A stretch of DNA of 64,000 nucleotides from Rhodohalobacter sp. 614A (GTDB taxonomy: Bacteria; Bacteroidota; Rhodothermia; Balneolales; Balneolaceae), in the NCBI RefSeq assembly GCF_021462415.1, contig NZ_JAKEDS010000001.1, positions 2,080,273 through 2,144,272 of the forward strand. The letters are read 5' to 3'. Under the pieces are notes generated by a model that was given only the letters and a program-made list of their open reading frames with translations, searched no databases and had not been told where the DNA came from. The translations under genes were made by a program, and so were the position numbers. Shown here piece by piece: positions 27,941 to 37,300 of this stretch. Each line of letters starts with the position of its first letter. Position 1 is the stretch's first letter.

Positions 27941-28741
27941 TTATTTTTGATAAACCCTTACATAATCCACGATAAATGCTTGAGGGAATTCTGTGGATTC
28001 ATCCGGATTTGGAAGGAAATCTCCGCCAACGGCTAGATTCAGAATGATATAAAACGGCCCGGAGAAGGGATCGAACTCAGCTTCAATTTCTTCGAAAGGA
28101 ATGCGTTGATACTCTTGGTCATCCAAATACCAAATGAGTGCATCATTTGTCCATTCAAGGGAATAGGTATGGAATGTGTCGTTTAACTTATTTTCTTGCG
28201 TAAACTCTTCAACAAAGAATTTCCGGCATTCAACGGGATTCCCTTCGCATTCTTTTTTCCAGAAGTGGATGGCCCCGCTGGTGGTGTATGGTTCATTGCC
28301 GCGGTATTCCATGATATCGATTTCACCACTTCTGGGCCAGCCCAGATCTTTGATGGGCATCAGCCAAAATGCAGGCCAGAATCCTTTTCCCTCGGGCATT
28401 TTTAATCGGGCTTCAAACCGGCCCTGCTCCCATCCAATACTTGTGCTATCCGTAGATATTCTCGCAGATGTAAATCCTCTGCCCATATAATTCTCTCTAT
28501 GTGCTTCAAGATAGAGTTTTCCATCTTTGATATAGGCGTTTTTACTTCTGGGAGTATAGTACTGAAGTTCGTTATTGTACGCCGTTCCCTCCCAGAATTT
28601 CCACGTTTCTGTATTAATGGCGTCTCCGTTGAATTCGTCTGACCAAACCAGTTTGTATTCTTGTGGGAAAGCCGGCTTGGTTGCCACCAACATGAAGGCA
28701 AGGCAGAATAAAAAAATGCCGGAAAAAGATGGTTTATTCAT
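27941..28741 (-). CDS. Glycoside hydrolase family 16 beta-glucanase, secreted
   Basis: I start at the ATG at 28741 (266 aa); an upstream TTG/GTG pair in frame is less likely. A signal peptide (SGIFLFCLAFMLVATKPAFPQ) is followed by a single GH16 domain: YKLVWSDEFNGD at the start, the catalytic GEIDIMEY (ExDxxE) near the middle and a C-terminal VDYVRVYQK strand. Family GH16 members of this type cleave laminarin or other beta-1,3-glucans, as expected in a marine Bacteroidota relative. No SusC/D genes are nearby. There is no carbohydrate-binding module or secretion tail. Confidence 0.9.
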   Translation of the reverse strand: MNKPSFSGIFLFCLAFMLVATKPAFPQEYKLVWSDEFNGDAINTETWKFWEGTAYNNELQYYTPRSKNAYIKDGKLYLEAHRENYMGRGFTSARISTDSTSIGWEQGRFEARLKMPEGKGFWPAFWLMPIKDLGWPRSGEIDIMEYRGNEPYTTSGAIHFWKKECEGNPVECRKFFVEEFTQENKLNDTFHTYSLEWTNDALIWYLDDQEYQRIPFEEIEAEFDPFSGPFYIILNLAVGGDFLPNPDESTEFPQAFIVDYVRVYQK

Positions 28742-28835
28742 CACCAATTTTTCCCGGCAAGTTATAAATCTTATCAGTTTGTGCCAACAAGTTCAGTTGG
28801 TTATCTGACACCTGAAATATATAAGTTCAAATTGC

Positions 28836-31800
28836 TTAGAAGTCTATTCCGATAGTAAAATAGTGGATAGGTTTGCCCTGGAATCCACCCCGGCCGTAAG
28901 GCCAGCCGATATCATATCGGAAAGGAAGCCCCAGAAGAATGGTTCGAAGGCCAAATCCGGCACCGATCAGGATATCACCATCAACAAATGTTGTTTGAAT
29001 ATCACCCTCTACAGGTTCTCCATCACGAAGCTGACCAGTATTTGGGTTGATATATTCCGTTCTTTTTGTTCCAACGCGCCAGTCGAGTTGGGAGGGGTTT
29101 TCATAATAAACAATCGGATTTCCATTTTGGTCGGCAAATCTTGAATATGGTATATCAAAACCCCAGGCAGCCCCTGCATCCACAAAAGCCACTCCTGTCA
29201 AATTATAAAGCGGTAACAGCGGAACCGGACCAGGCAGAATAGCTGCAAAAAGCGGGAACCGGAACTCTGCATTTACCATGCTAAACTTGTTACCAAAGGT
29301 AGTATTAAATTCGTGTCCGCGAAGGGGTGTGGCCGGCAGTGTAAAGAACGTATCGGCAAGCCGGTCGAATGGAATTTCGGCATCAGACCATTTCTGATTT
29401 ATCCATCCGAGCATCCCGCCCATAAAGAATGTCTGCGAATCCCGGCCAAAAGATGCAGAACCGGTTCCGCGAACGGCGACTGAATATCTGCTTCCAAGAT
29501 TAAAATATTTGCGGAAATCACCGAGAACAGTTGCAAATTGTGGAATGTCTCCACCTAATGGCGGGCTGCCAGAAAACCCAATGGCATACCTGGTTCCGCC
29601 GGAGGGTGTAATAAAACCGGGGATTGTATAATCACCCGTAAACGTTACCTGCGGGTAGATAAACCATGTATTTGCGTTGCTAGGCCTGTTCAAACCTCCA
29701 CCAGGATTAAAAAAGGTGCTGACTGTACTGAAATCTCTTGCAATTCCAATGGCAGATACCCCGTAATCAATACGCTGGTAACGATTCAGCGGATATTGGA
29801 AATCGATAGATCCACCAAAAGTTCTGAACCTCAAGAGCTCACCGTAATAGGTTTGGTAATTCCTGGATTGGTGAAAGAATGATGCAAAGAAGTTGGTTCG
29901 GCCCCCGAGGTAACCATACTGAAATGTGTAATCGCTATTTCGGAGGTCAAATACGAGATTGGAACCAAACGAGATCTGGTGGTCGCCAAAGAGATCCGTC
30001 AGGGATACAAAAGCGTATGCCGAGGTTCCATAATAAGTACTCAATTGCCCCGCAGAATAACTGAAATTAGGCGAAAATCTTAGTTTGTATTCTTTCGGCT
30101 GAAAGAGCCCTTCTGCAGTTACATTGCCTTCGGGTTCAAAATTGCTGGGGTCGTCCCGAAGTTCTAGCGTTGAATCCCGCACAACAGCTTCTCCAAATTG
30201 ATAATTTCTAAAATCAATTCGGTCGGATTCGGATACCTCCGTTGTATCTTGTCTCTCCGGTGCGATATATCTGTTGAAACCGGATAACGACGGATCCGTA
30301 ATCATTCGCGATGAAATAGCGTTGCCCTGAGTTCTGGCATTAATCATTTCCTGAACATATTGTACTGCCGGAACTCTGTCACCGGGATTTTCCTGTTGCC
30401 TTTCCTGTGCCCATGTGTTTGGCGTCAATGTGTCTCTCCGTTGGGTGAGCGGGGATCTCATCATAAAAATATCAGGGTAGCCTTCATTCAGCGAGTTGAA
30501 TACCAAACGGGTGCCATCCGCAGAAACTGACATTTGCATAATTCCCGATTGTAAATCCGTAAGTGGATACACGGACCGGCTGGATAAATCATACTCATAA
30601 ATATTAGGAATACCATTTTGATCGGAAACAAAAAGAAGTTCTCCGTTTCTGGTCAGTCTTGGATTTGTTTCAGACCAGCTTGGTGTATTGGTAAGCCGAT
30701 CTATCCTGCGTGTATTCGTGTCAATTGAATACATATCACTCTGGAAAAATGAATTCTCTTTCATTCCGGAATAACCGGCAAGAAAAGTGTTCGGTTGTGT
30801 GTGCTCTCCCCGGTTTGATATAAAATAGATAGTTTCGGAATCCGGTCCCCAGGCTGCTTCAACATCCGTAAACACATCATTTGTGAGATTTACAAAATCA
30901 CTCGTTTCAAGATTGTAAACAAAGATATCCTGGTAAGGCCCGATATTGCCGTCAAAGGCAATTTTGGTACCGTCCGGAGACCACGCCACAGAATTGATGG
31001 CATCCAATTTGGGAAAGCGAATTGTGCGCGTATTCTGGGTTTCATAGTCTACAATTGCAAGGTTATAAGATCCCTGGGATTTACTTGAAAGCGCAATTTG
31101 AGAACCATCGGGAGACCATGAAAGGTTTGGGTTCAAAATATTAAGTTCTTCAAACATGGGATTGTCGGCCCCGTTTACAATGGTTTTCAGCCTTTCACCA
31201 GTATTTGCATCAACAATTACTACATCGAATACCCCTCTTCGGTTGGTAATCATAGCGATACGGTCGCCTCTTGGAGAAATGGAGGGACTGGTGTTGTATG
31301 ATCCGGAACGGGCTCTGTTTGTGATTTGTGTAGCCACACTACTCAAAGATTGCCGATTGGCAACTTCGGGAAAATATCGTTGCCTGTAATATTCGTGCCA
31401 GCGGTCGGAGAGCTCTTCAAGATCTAATCCCAACGACTGAACCAGCGATTGCGGAATATTTCGCGTGGTTTTTATTCTCTGCAGAATTTCTGTGATTTTA
31501 GGCCGGCCGTATTGATCTGCAATGAAATACCAGAAAGACTGGCCTCCACGATATGCCATAAACCCGCTCAGTTGATTCAATGGAGGAAGGTAATCATTTA
31601 GTGTGGCATCACGGATGTACATATCGGTTTGGGTATCCCATTCAAGGGCTAGAAATTCTGCAAGCCCCTCTTCGAACCATGTAGGAAAAACAAGCTGAAT
31701 ATTATTCGACATGATCGATTGTACAGAACCGCCATAATAAACGTCATTAATATAAGCGTGGGTCAGCTCGTGATGAATGGTTCGGCGGAAGTCGGCGTAA

Positions 31801-32204
31801 TCAGCCATGAAAGGTTGGGTCATGCGGTTTTTATACTTATCCGTTACACCGCCAATTCCCTGGGCATCTACCGGAAGGCGAACCACATTGGTTTGGGAAA
31901 AATCGCTGTGAGAATCATAAATAATAACCGGTATCCGCTGGGTGAGCTGATCTCCAAAATCTTCATTCAACTGTTTGAGGCCGGATTCAACAGATTCTGC
32001 TGTAAATTGAGCGAGGTGATAATTTTTGGAGTCGTAGTAATAAACGTCGAAATGATCGGTTTCAATAAACCGCCATTCGAACTCTTCGTATTGAACCCGG
32101 TTCTTTCCGAAATTAAAAAATTGGGCCGACGCCTCTTGTATCGCTGATGCTGTAAATAGAAAAGCCATCAGCGAGATGAGTAATGATTTGGATAGTGTAC
32201 TCAT
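28836..32204 (-). CDS. Gluzincin peptidase-like, TolB-type propeller and Omp85-like barrel fusion
   Basis: This 1122-aa protein is built from four parts. A signal peptide (residues 1-27) is followed by a peptidase MA-like domain with HELTH at 145-149 and a matching third ligand Glu183 in EEGLAEF. A WD40/PD40 beta-propeller of TolB type (about 300-600) has repeats such as LSWSPDGSQIALSS and VAWSPDGTKIAFDG. The C-terminal outer-membrane barrel (about 720-1122) has Omp85-family marks: TPLRGHEF, VNAEFRFPL, FVDAGAAWG, GAGFGLR and a terminal aromatic strand ending in IDF. It lies 18 bases after rnr and one gene from tamB. Surface proteolysis or protein export are possible roles. Confidence 0.88.
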   Translation of the reverse strand: MSTLSKSLLISLMAFLFTASAIQEASAQFFNFGKNRVQYEEFEWRFIETDHFDVYYYDSKNYHLAQFTAESVESGLKQLNEDFGDQLTQRIPVIIYDSHSDFSQTNVVRLPVDAQGIGGVTDKYKNRMTQPFMADYADFRRTIHHELTHAYINDVYYGGSVQSIMSNNIQLVFPTWFEEGLAEFLALEWDTQTDMYIRDATLNDYLPPLNQLSGFMAYRGGQSFWYFIADQYGRPKITEILQRIKTTRNIPQSLVQSLGLDLEELSDRWHEYYRQRYFPEVANRQSLSSVATQITNRARSGSYNTSPSISPRGDRIAMITNRRGVFDVVIVDANTGERLKTIVNGADNPMFEELNILNPNLSWSPDGSQIALSSKSQGSYNLAIVDYETQNTRTIRFPKLDAINSVAWSPDGTKIAFDGNIGPYQDIFVYNLETSDFVNLTNDVFTDVEAAWGPDSETIYFISNRGEHTQPNTFLAGYSGMKENSFFQSDMYSIDTNTRRIDRLTNTPSWSETNPRLTRNGELLFVSDQNGIPNIYEYDLSSRSVYPLTDLQSGIMQMSVSADGTRLVFNSLNEGYPDIFMMRSPLTQRRDTLTPNTWAQERQQENPGDRVPAVQYVQEMINARTQGNAISSRMITDPSLSGFNRYIAPERQDTTEVSESDRIDFRNYQFGEAVVRDSTLELRDDPSNFEPEGNVTAEGLFQPKEYKLRFSPNFSYSAGQLSTYYGTSAYAFVSLTDLFGDHQISFGSNLVFDLRNSDYTFQYGYLGGRTNFFASFFHQSRNYQTYYGELLRFRTFGGSIDFQYPLNRYQRIDYGVSAIGIARDFSTVSTFFNPGGGLNRPSNANTWFIYPQVTFTGDYTIPGFITPSGGTRYAIGFSGSPPLGGDIPQFATVLGDFRKYFNLGSRYSVAVRGTGSASFGRDSQTFFMGGMLGWINQKWSDAEIPFDRLADTFFTLPATPLRGHEFNTTFGNKFSMVNAEFRFPLFAAILPGPVPLLPLYNLTGVAFVDAGAAWGFDIPYSRFADQNGNPIVYYENPSQLDWRVGTKRTEYINPNTGQLRDGEPVEGDIQTTFVDGDILIGAGFGLRTILLGLPFRYDIGWPYGRGGFQGKPIHYFTIGIDF

Positions 32205-32222
32205 ATAAAAACGTAATTATGA

Positions 32223-34373
32223 TTAGAAATCAGATAATGCCAGATCAATTTGCCTTTTTTCAAGGTCTGTTCGTGTCACTTTTGCTTTGATGGTATCGCC
32301 AAGCCGGAATTTCTTACCCTTCGATCTTCCCACCAAGCAGTGCATGTTCGGATTATAAATGTAATAATCATCAACTAAATCACTAACGCGAATCATGCCT
32401 TCACAGTATATATCGTCAAGCAGAACATACAGACCGTTTTCGGTAACTCCGCTGATGGTACCCTGATAGGTTTCACCCAGCCGTTCGGAGAGGTATTCTA
32501 CCTGTTTCAACTTCACCGAATCGCGTTCTGCTTCAACAGCATAACGTTCGCGCTCGCTACAATGTTCGCCAATCTGCTCAAGTTGTGTATATGTATACTC
32601 TGTTGAACCTGAATTGTAGCGTTTTAAAAGCCGATGCACAACTACATCCGGATAACGGCGAATGGGACTTGTAAAGTGTGCGTAATTTGCGAAACCCAGC
32701 CCAAAATGCCCGATGTTTTTGGGAGAATATTCTGCCTTGGACATCGCGCGAAGCATCAGGTCGTTAATGATTTTTTCGATAGATGTTCCTCCCACCTCTT
32801 TCAATAATGCATTGATTTTACTTGAGCTTATAGAACCGTCTACATCAAAATGAATACCTAATGGTTTGGCAGTTTCCCGGATGTTATGAAGTTTTTCCAA
32901 ATCGGGTTTGTCATGGACCCGGTAAAGATACGGATGGTCATTTTTCACGCTTTTGCCACCTTTCTTTCGTAATGTATTTACATGATAGGCTACTGTTTTA
33001 TTTGCCATGAGCATGCATTCCTCAATCAGTTTGTGCGCGAACAGTCTTTCCTTTACGATCACGTCAACGGGTTTGCCGTTATCATCCAGGATGAATTTGG
33101 GTTCAGGTGTTTCAAAAGCGATCGAACCTTTTTTGAACCGCTGATCCATCAATGTATTTGCAAGTTTTTGGAGAATTTTGAGCTGAGGTTTCAGCGAATG
33201 ATCATTCTTTCCGTCAAGAATATCCTGAACTTCATCATACACAAATCGCTCATTGGAATGGATTACGGTTTCTTCGATCGAATAATCCACAAGTTTTCCA
33301 TTCGGAGCAATTTCCATAAAACAACTATAGGCCAGCTTGTCCTCACGCGGTCGCAAACTACACATGTTATTACTTAATCTTTCCGGCAGCATCGGGATGA
33401 CACGATCGACCAAATAGACGCTTGTTCCACGATCAAAGGCTTCATCATCCAGTGTAGAGCCGCGGGGCATGTAATGAGTTACATCGGCAATGTGGACGCC
33501 GAGATAGTAATTGCCATTATCCAGGATTTCTATACTCAGTCCGTCGTCAAAGTCTTTGGCATCGGCCGGATCGATGGTGAGAACTACTTCATCACGCATA
33601 TCCCGCCGGCGCTGGATTTCCTGCTCCGGGATTTGATCGGGAATATTGGCCGCAAACTGTTCAACTTCCGGAGGAAATTCTGCATGAAACTGTTTTTCGG
33701 CAAGAATGGACAAAACATTGGCTTCGTTTGATCCGGATTTTCCGAGAACCTGTACCACTTTGGCTTGAGGATATCCGCGAACATCATCCCATTGTATCAT
33801 CCGGCAGGATACTTTCTCTCCGGGTTTTGCACCATTCAAATCGTTCAGTTCCACAAAGAAATCCACCCGGGAAGAATGGGAATCCGTTTTTATGATGTAC
33901 GTGTTTTTTGCTACCTCATCGAGGGTTCCTACAAAAAGGGTACTCGCTCTCTTAATCACTTCTTCGATCCGGCCGAGAGGCTTATTGCTTTTTTTGTGAT
34001 ACCCCATGAGTTTTACTTTCACGATGTCGCCATCGAGAGCGGTGCTCATATATTTTCGGGAGATTTTTATATCCTGATCCCGGCCTTCAACAATGACGTA
34101 TCCATCGCCGTGGCTGGTTACATCAAGTTTGCCTTGTACAATATTTTTGTCGCCCGATGCCGTTTCATTCAGCCGAACCAGGTTTCCTTTCGATACCATC
34201 ACATGCTCGAGCTGTTTCAGCCGATTGATAGCGTTCTTTAACTTTCTTTCCCCTTTCTTTTTAGACAGGCCAAGTGCTTCTACCAAAAGGGGTATAGGAA
34301 TGGAAGCATCAGGATAGGATTGAAGGATTTCAATGATTTTCTTTTCTAGTGAACTAAGGTTGTTTTGAGACAT
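32223..34373 (-). CDS. rnr: Ribonuclease R
   Basis: The 716-aa protein shows the RNase R/VacB order: N-terminal winged-helix region, cold-shock domains (GKLDVTSHGDGYVIVEG), the RNB catalytic domain with TIDPADAKDFDDGLS and the signature HFTSPIRRYPD, and a C-terminal S1 domain (YQGTISGVTENGLYVLL). It is a processive 3'-5' exoribonuclease for structured RNA. It is slightly shorter than the E. coli protein because the basic tail is missing; it ends right after the S1 domain. It sits in a tight run, 24 bases from tamB and 18 from the propeller-barrel gene. Confidence 0.95.
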   Translation of the reverse strand: MSQNNLSSLEKKIIEILQSYPDASIPIPLLVEALGLSKKKGERKLKNAINRLKQLEHVMVSKGNLVRLNETASGDKNIVQGKLDVTSHGDGYVIVEGRDQDIKISRKYMSTALDGDIVKVKLMGYHKKSNKPLGRIEEVIKRASTLFVGTLDEVAKNTYIIKTDSHSSRVDFFVELNDLNGAKPGEKVSCRMIQWDDVRGYPQAKVVQVLGKSGSNEANVLSILAEKQFHAEFPPEVEQFAANIPDQIPEQEIQRRRDMRDEVVLTIDPADAKDFDDGLSIEILDNGNYYLGVHIADVTHYMPRGSTLDDEAFDRGTSVYLVDRVIPMLPERLSNNMCSLRPREDKLAYSCFMEIAPNGKLVDYSIEETVIHSNERFVYDEVQDILDGKNDHSLKPQLKILQKLANTLMDQRFKKGSIAFETPEPKFILDDNGKPVDVIVKERLFAHKLIEECMLMANKTVAYHVNTLRKKGGKSVKNDHPYLYRVHDKPDLEKLHNIRETAKPLGIHFDVDGSISSSKINALLKEVGGTSIEKIINDLMLRAMSKAEYSPKNIGHFGLGFANYAHFTSPIRRYPDVVVHRLLKRYNSGSTEYTYTQLEQIGEHCSERERYAVEAERDSVKLKQVEYLSERLGETYQGTISGVTENGLYVLLDDIYCEGMIRVSDLVDDYYIYNPNMHCLVGRSKGKKFRLGDTIKAKVTRTDLEKRQIDLALSDF

Positions 34374-34397
34374 TAAGTTATTTATAAATTTCTTCAG

Positions 34398-37300
34398 TTA
34401 ATTTTCTACTATTGATTGGTCGTCCTCTTCATCCTTCGTTTCTATGCCAAACAACGACCGAAATGCGTTTGAGATTCTGGCTCTCAATTTTTGCCATGTG
34501 TTAAATTGAACCTGCGCTTCAACTCCAATTCCATTCATTTCCTGGGCTTGCTGGGTTTCAAAGTCGCTGGTGTTCGTTATCGTCGGATCCTGCCGGTGAA
34601 AGGCCGTCAGTGAAAATGTTTGATTGATACGATAGGTGGCACCGATATCACCAATTTCACTTTGTTCACCGGTGATCTGACCTTCACGCCGGAGAACAAT
34701 CCGGTCATCAAAAAGCCGTAAGGCTACACCCAGATCTACTTCGTTTAAGGTGTTAAGATTTACATCAATATCAAATGTTACATCACTTCTAAGGAGTGAA
34801 CTGATTTGATTTGAAAGAAGAGGGTTGATTAATTGGCTGGTAATGAGTGGATTTACAACAACCGCCGTACCCGAAAAACTTTCAGTGAGCCCGAGGCCCT
34901 GCGTTTGAGATGGAGGCAGGAAGTTTCCGCTCAACAAAATGCTGGTTGCCTGGATCAGTTTCTCATCTTCATTTTGGTTCAAGTTGCTGATCTGAGTAGC
35001 AATCGTGGGATCTGCATTGCTTTCGATTCCGGTAGGCATGCGAAAAAAGAAATCGTTCTCTACCGATGTCATCGTACCGGTTATTTCAAGGACTAACTCA
35101 ACAGGCACGCGTTGAGCCGGTCCCTGGCTTGCCGCATCTACACCGGTTACCTGTAACGTATTGATATTTGGCCTGGCCCTGTAAACAGCAGTCACATCTA
35201 AATCTGCATCGGCTAAATCCCCCGACCAGCTGATGGAACCGCCTTCTTCAAGTGAAAATCGCCGGGTAAAAATGTCACCACTTACAAACTGGTAGGTTCC
35301 GCTTTCGATATTGAACCGGCCAAACATGCTTACATTCTGATCATCGAGGATTAACCGCATTTGTCCCGTTCCATTTGCGTCGATCATATCATTGGTAACG
35401 CGATCAAAAATCACATCCACATTAATGGGATTATTTGCCTGGAACTGGAGATCCATCGTAAACCTCTCCATGAACGAGAGTTCTTCGGTTAATTCTTCCT
35501 GTCCATTTTCGCCATTTATCGGCGAAAGGCTGCTTTCCCAATAGGGAATGTCGAAGGATTCAACAAACCGGATAAAGCGATGATCTTGTTCGTATTCGGT
35601 TGTTGGCTCAAGCGGAATGGAAATACTGGAATTTGACGAAATGGCTAACGGACGAATTGTACGCAACAAGGGTTGAAAATTGGTGCCTGTGATTTCCGCC
35701 CGGCCGGTACCAAAAATACTTCCGTAGAAAGGAATGTCGGGATCGTATGGATTATTCATGAACTGAAGGTCATCCAGATCAAGAATAAGATCGATGTCTG
35801 TTACCGGCGCGAAATTATTCAGATCCACCTGCCCATTCAGTGTGCCGGTTCCTCCGTGTTGGTCGGCAAGTTGCACATCCTGGAATATAAGTCCATCGGT
35901 TTTGTTGAACCGGATATCACCATTCAAGGTATACTCAACATTGGTAAAAGCCGGAACTCCATACACATCATTTGTATTGAAGGTGGCATCAAAGTCGAAA
36001 TCAGTTGCATTTCCCCGGATGTATCCGTTGCCGGTAGCACTTCCCTCCATATCTATGATAATATTGGGGACAATTACGGAAACAATCCACATATCGATTT
36101 GCCTGAAATCAGCATCGAAATTGAAAAGTTCTTCATCCGGAGGAGTGTTTTCGTTCGGCAGTTTAAAATAGCCGTCAAGTCTAAGATCCTGCCCAATTCC
36201 GTCATTTCTATTGTAATATCGCTGATATTTTTGAGGATCGGTATAAATGTGGACGTTGGTATCAAACCGTTCAAGCTCACTGTTAAATGTACTATTGAGG
36301 GTTACATCTCCAACAACCCGTCCCAGCATTCTTCCCTCTTCAATCGCCAGGTTACCGGTAATAGACGGTATTTGTGAAAGAGTACGGGTTTCAAAATCGC
36401 CATTCAGCATTCCTGAAAACGTAACCCGACCGTCAATAAGACCGGATATTCGGCTTAAATCCAGGTTTTCGATTTGGTAGTTTACCGAATCTTCAAAGTT
36501 GTCACTGTAGGTTCCGTTGATTTCTATGTAATCGGTATCGCTGACCAATACAAAATTGTCTACTACAAGGCTGTGTTGATTTGTGTAGGCAAGTTTGGGA
36601 ATATTTTGAGTTGTCCATTTATAAACCGATGTACCCATTGCAAAATTTTCAAGTGTCACTTCAACTGTATCCGCCCGAAGATGACCGTTGAAAACCGACT
36701 CAAGGACAAGATCATCTTCCAATCGTTCAAAATTTTGATGAACACGGAACGAATCATCCCGCATCGTAAAATTGATGGAACTTTCTTTGAGGTTGAGATT
36801 TTTGAATCCGGCCTGCGAACTGTTAATCTGGAGATCGACGGTGCTTGAAGATTTTAAATCTGCATCGTGCCGGAGACTTGCGGTAAAAGTGGTATTAAAA
36901 TTTTCCGCATGAATTTGTTCAGTTCGGAAAGACTGATCGGAAATATCCCCGGTTATTAGCAGCCGTTCTGGCGAGGCATTCACGGATGCAGTTAACCGCG
37001 CTTCACTTTCAATTTCCGGAAAATCAGGATAATATTTTCGGAAGAGAGAAAGGTCTTTCACATTCATGTCAACGGATATATCAACGGCAGAATCTTCACC
37101 ATCACTGAAAACCGGGGTTTCTAATTCACCAAAATAATCGGGGTTAAAAAGAAACTCCTGCTCAATTCTTTCCCGGAGATAGGCATTCCAATATTGAAAC
37201 TGTTTGCGGATGAGGCCGAAGGTGAGCGTGCCCTGCATTTCGCCATCAAAGAAAGACGAAGTAAAACGAAACGTTCGGGTATTGTCTGGATTTTGATTGA

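Noticed and set aside
33765-34241. 158-codon open frame opposite rnr
   Set aside because: Antisense to the RNase R cold-shock region; no independent evidence.
35673-36377. 234-codon open frame opposite tamB
   Set aside because: Antisense to a continuous TamB frame; no start signal and no domain.
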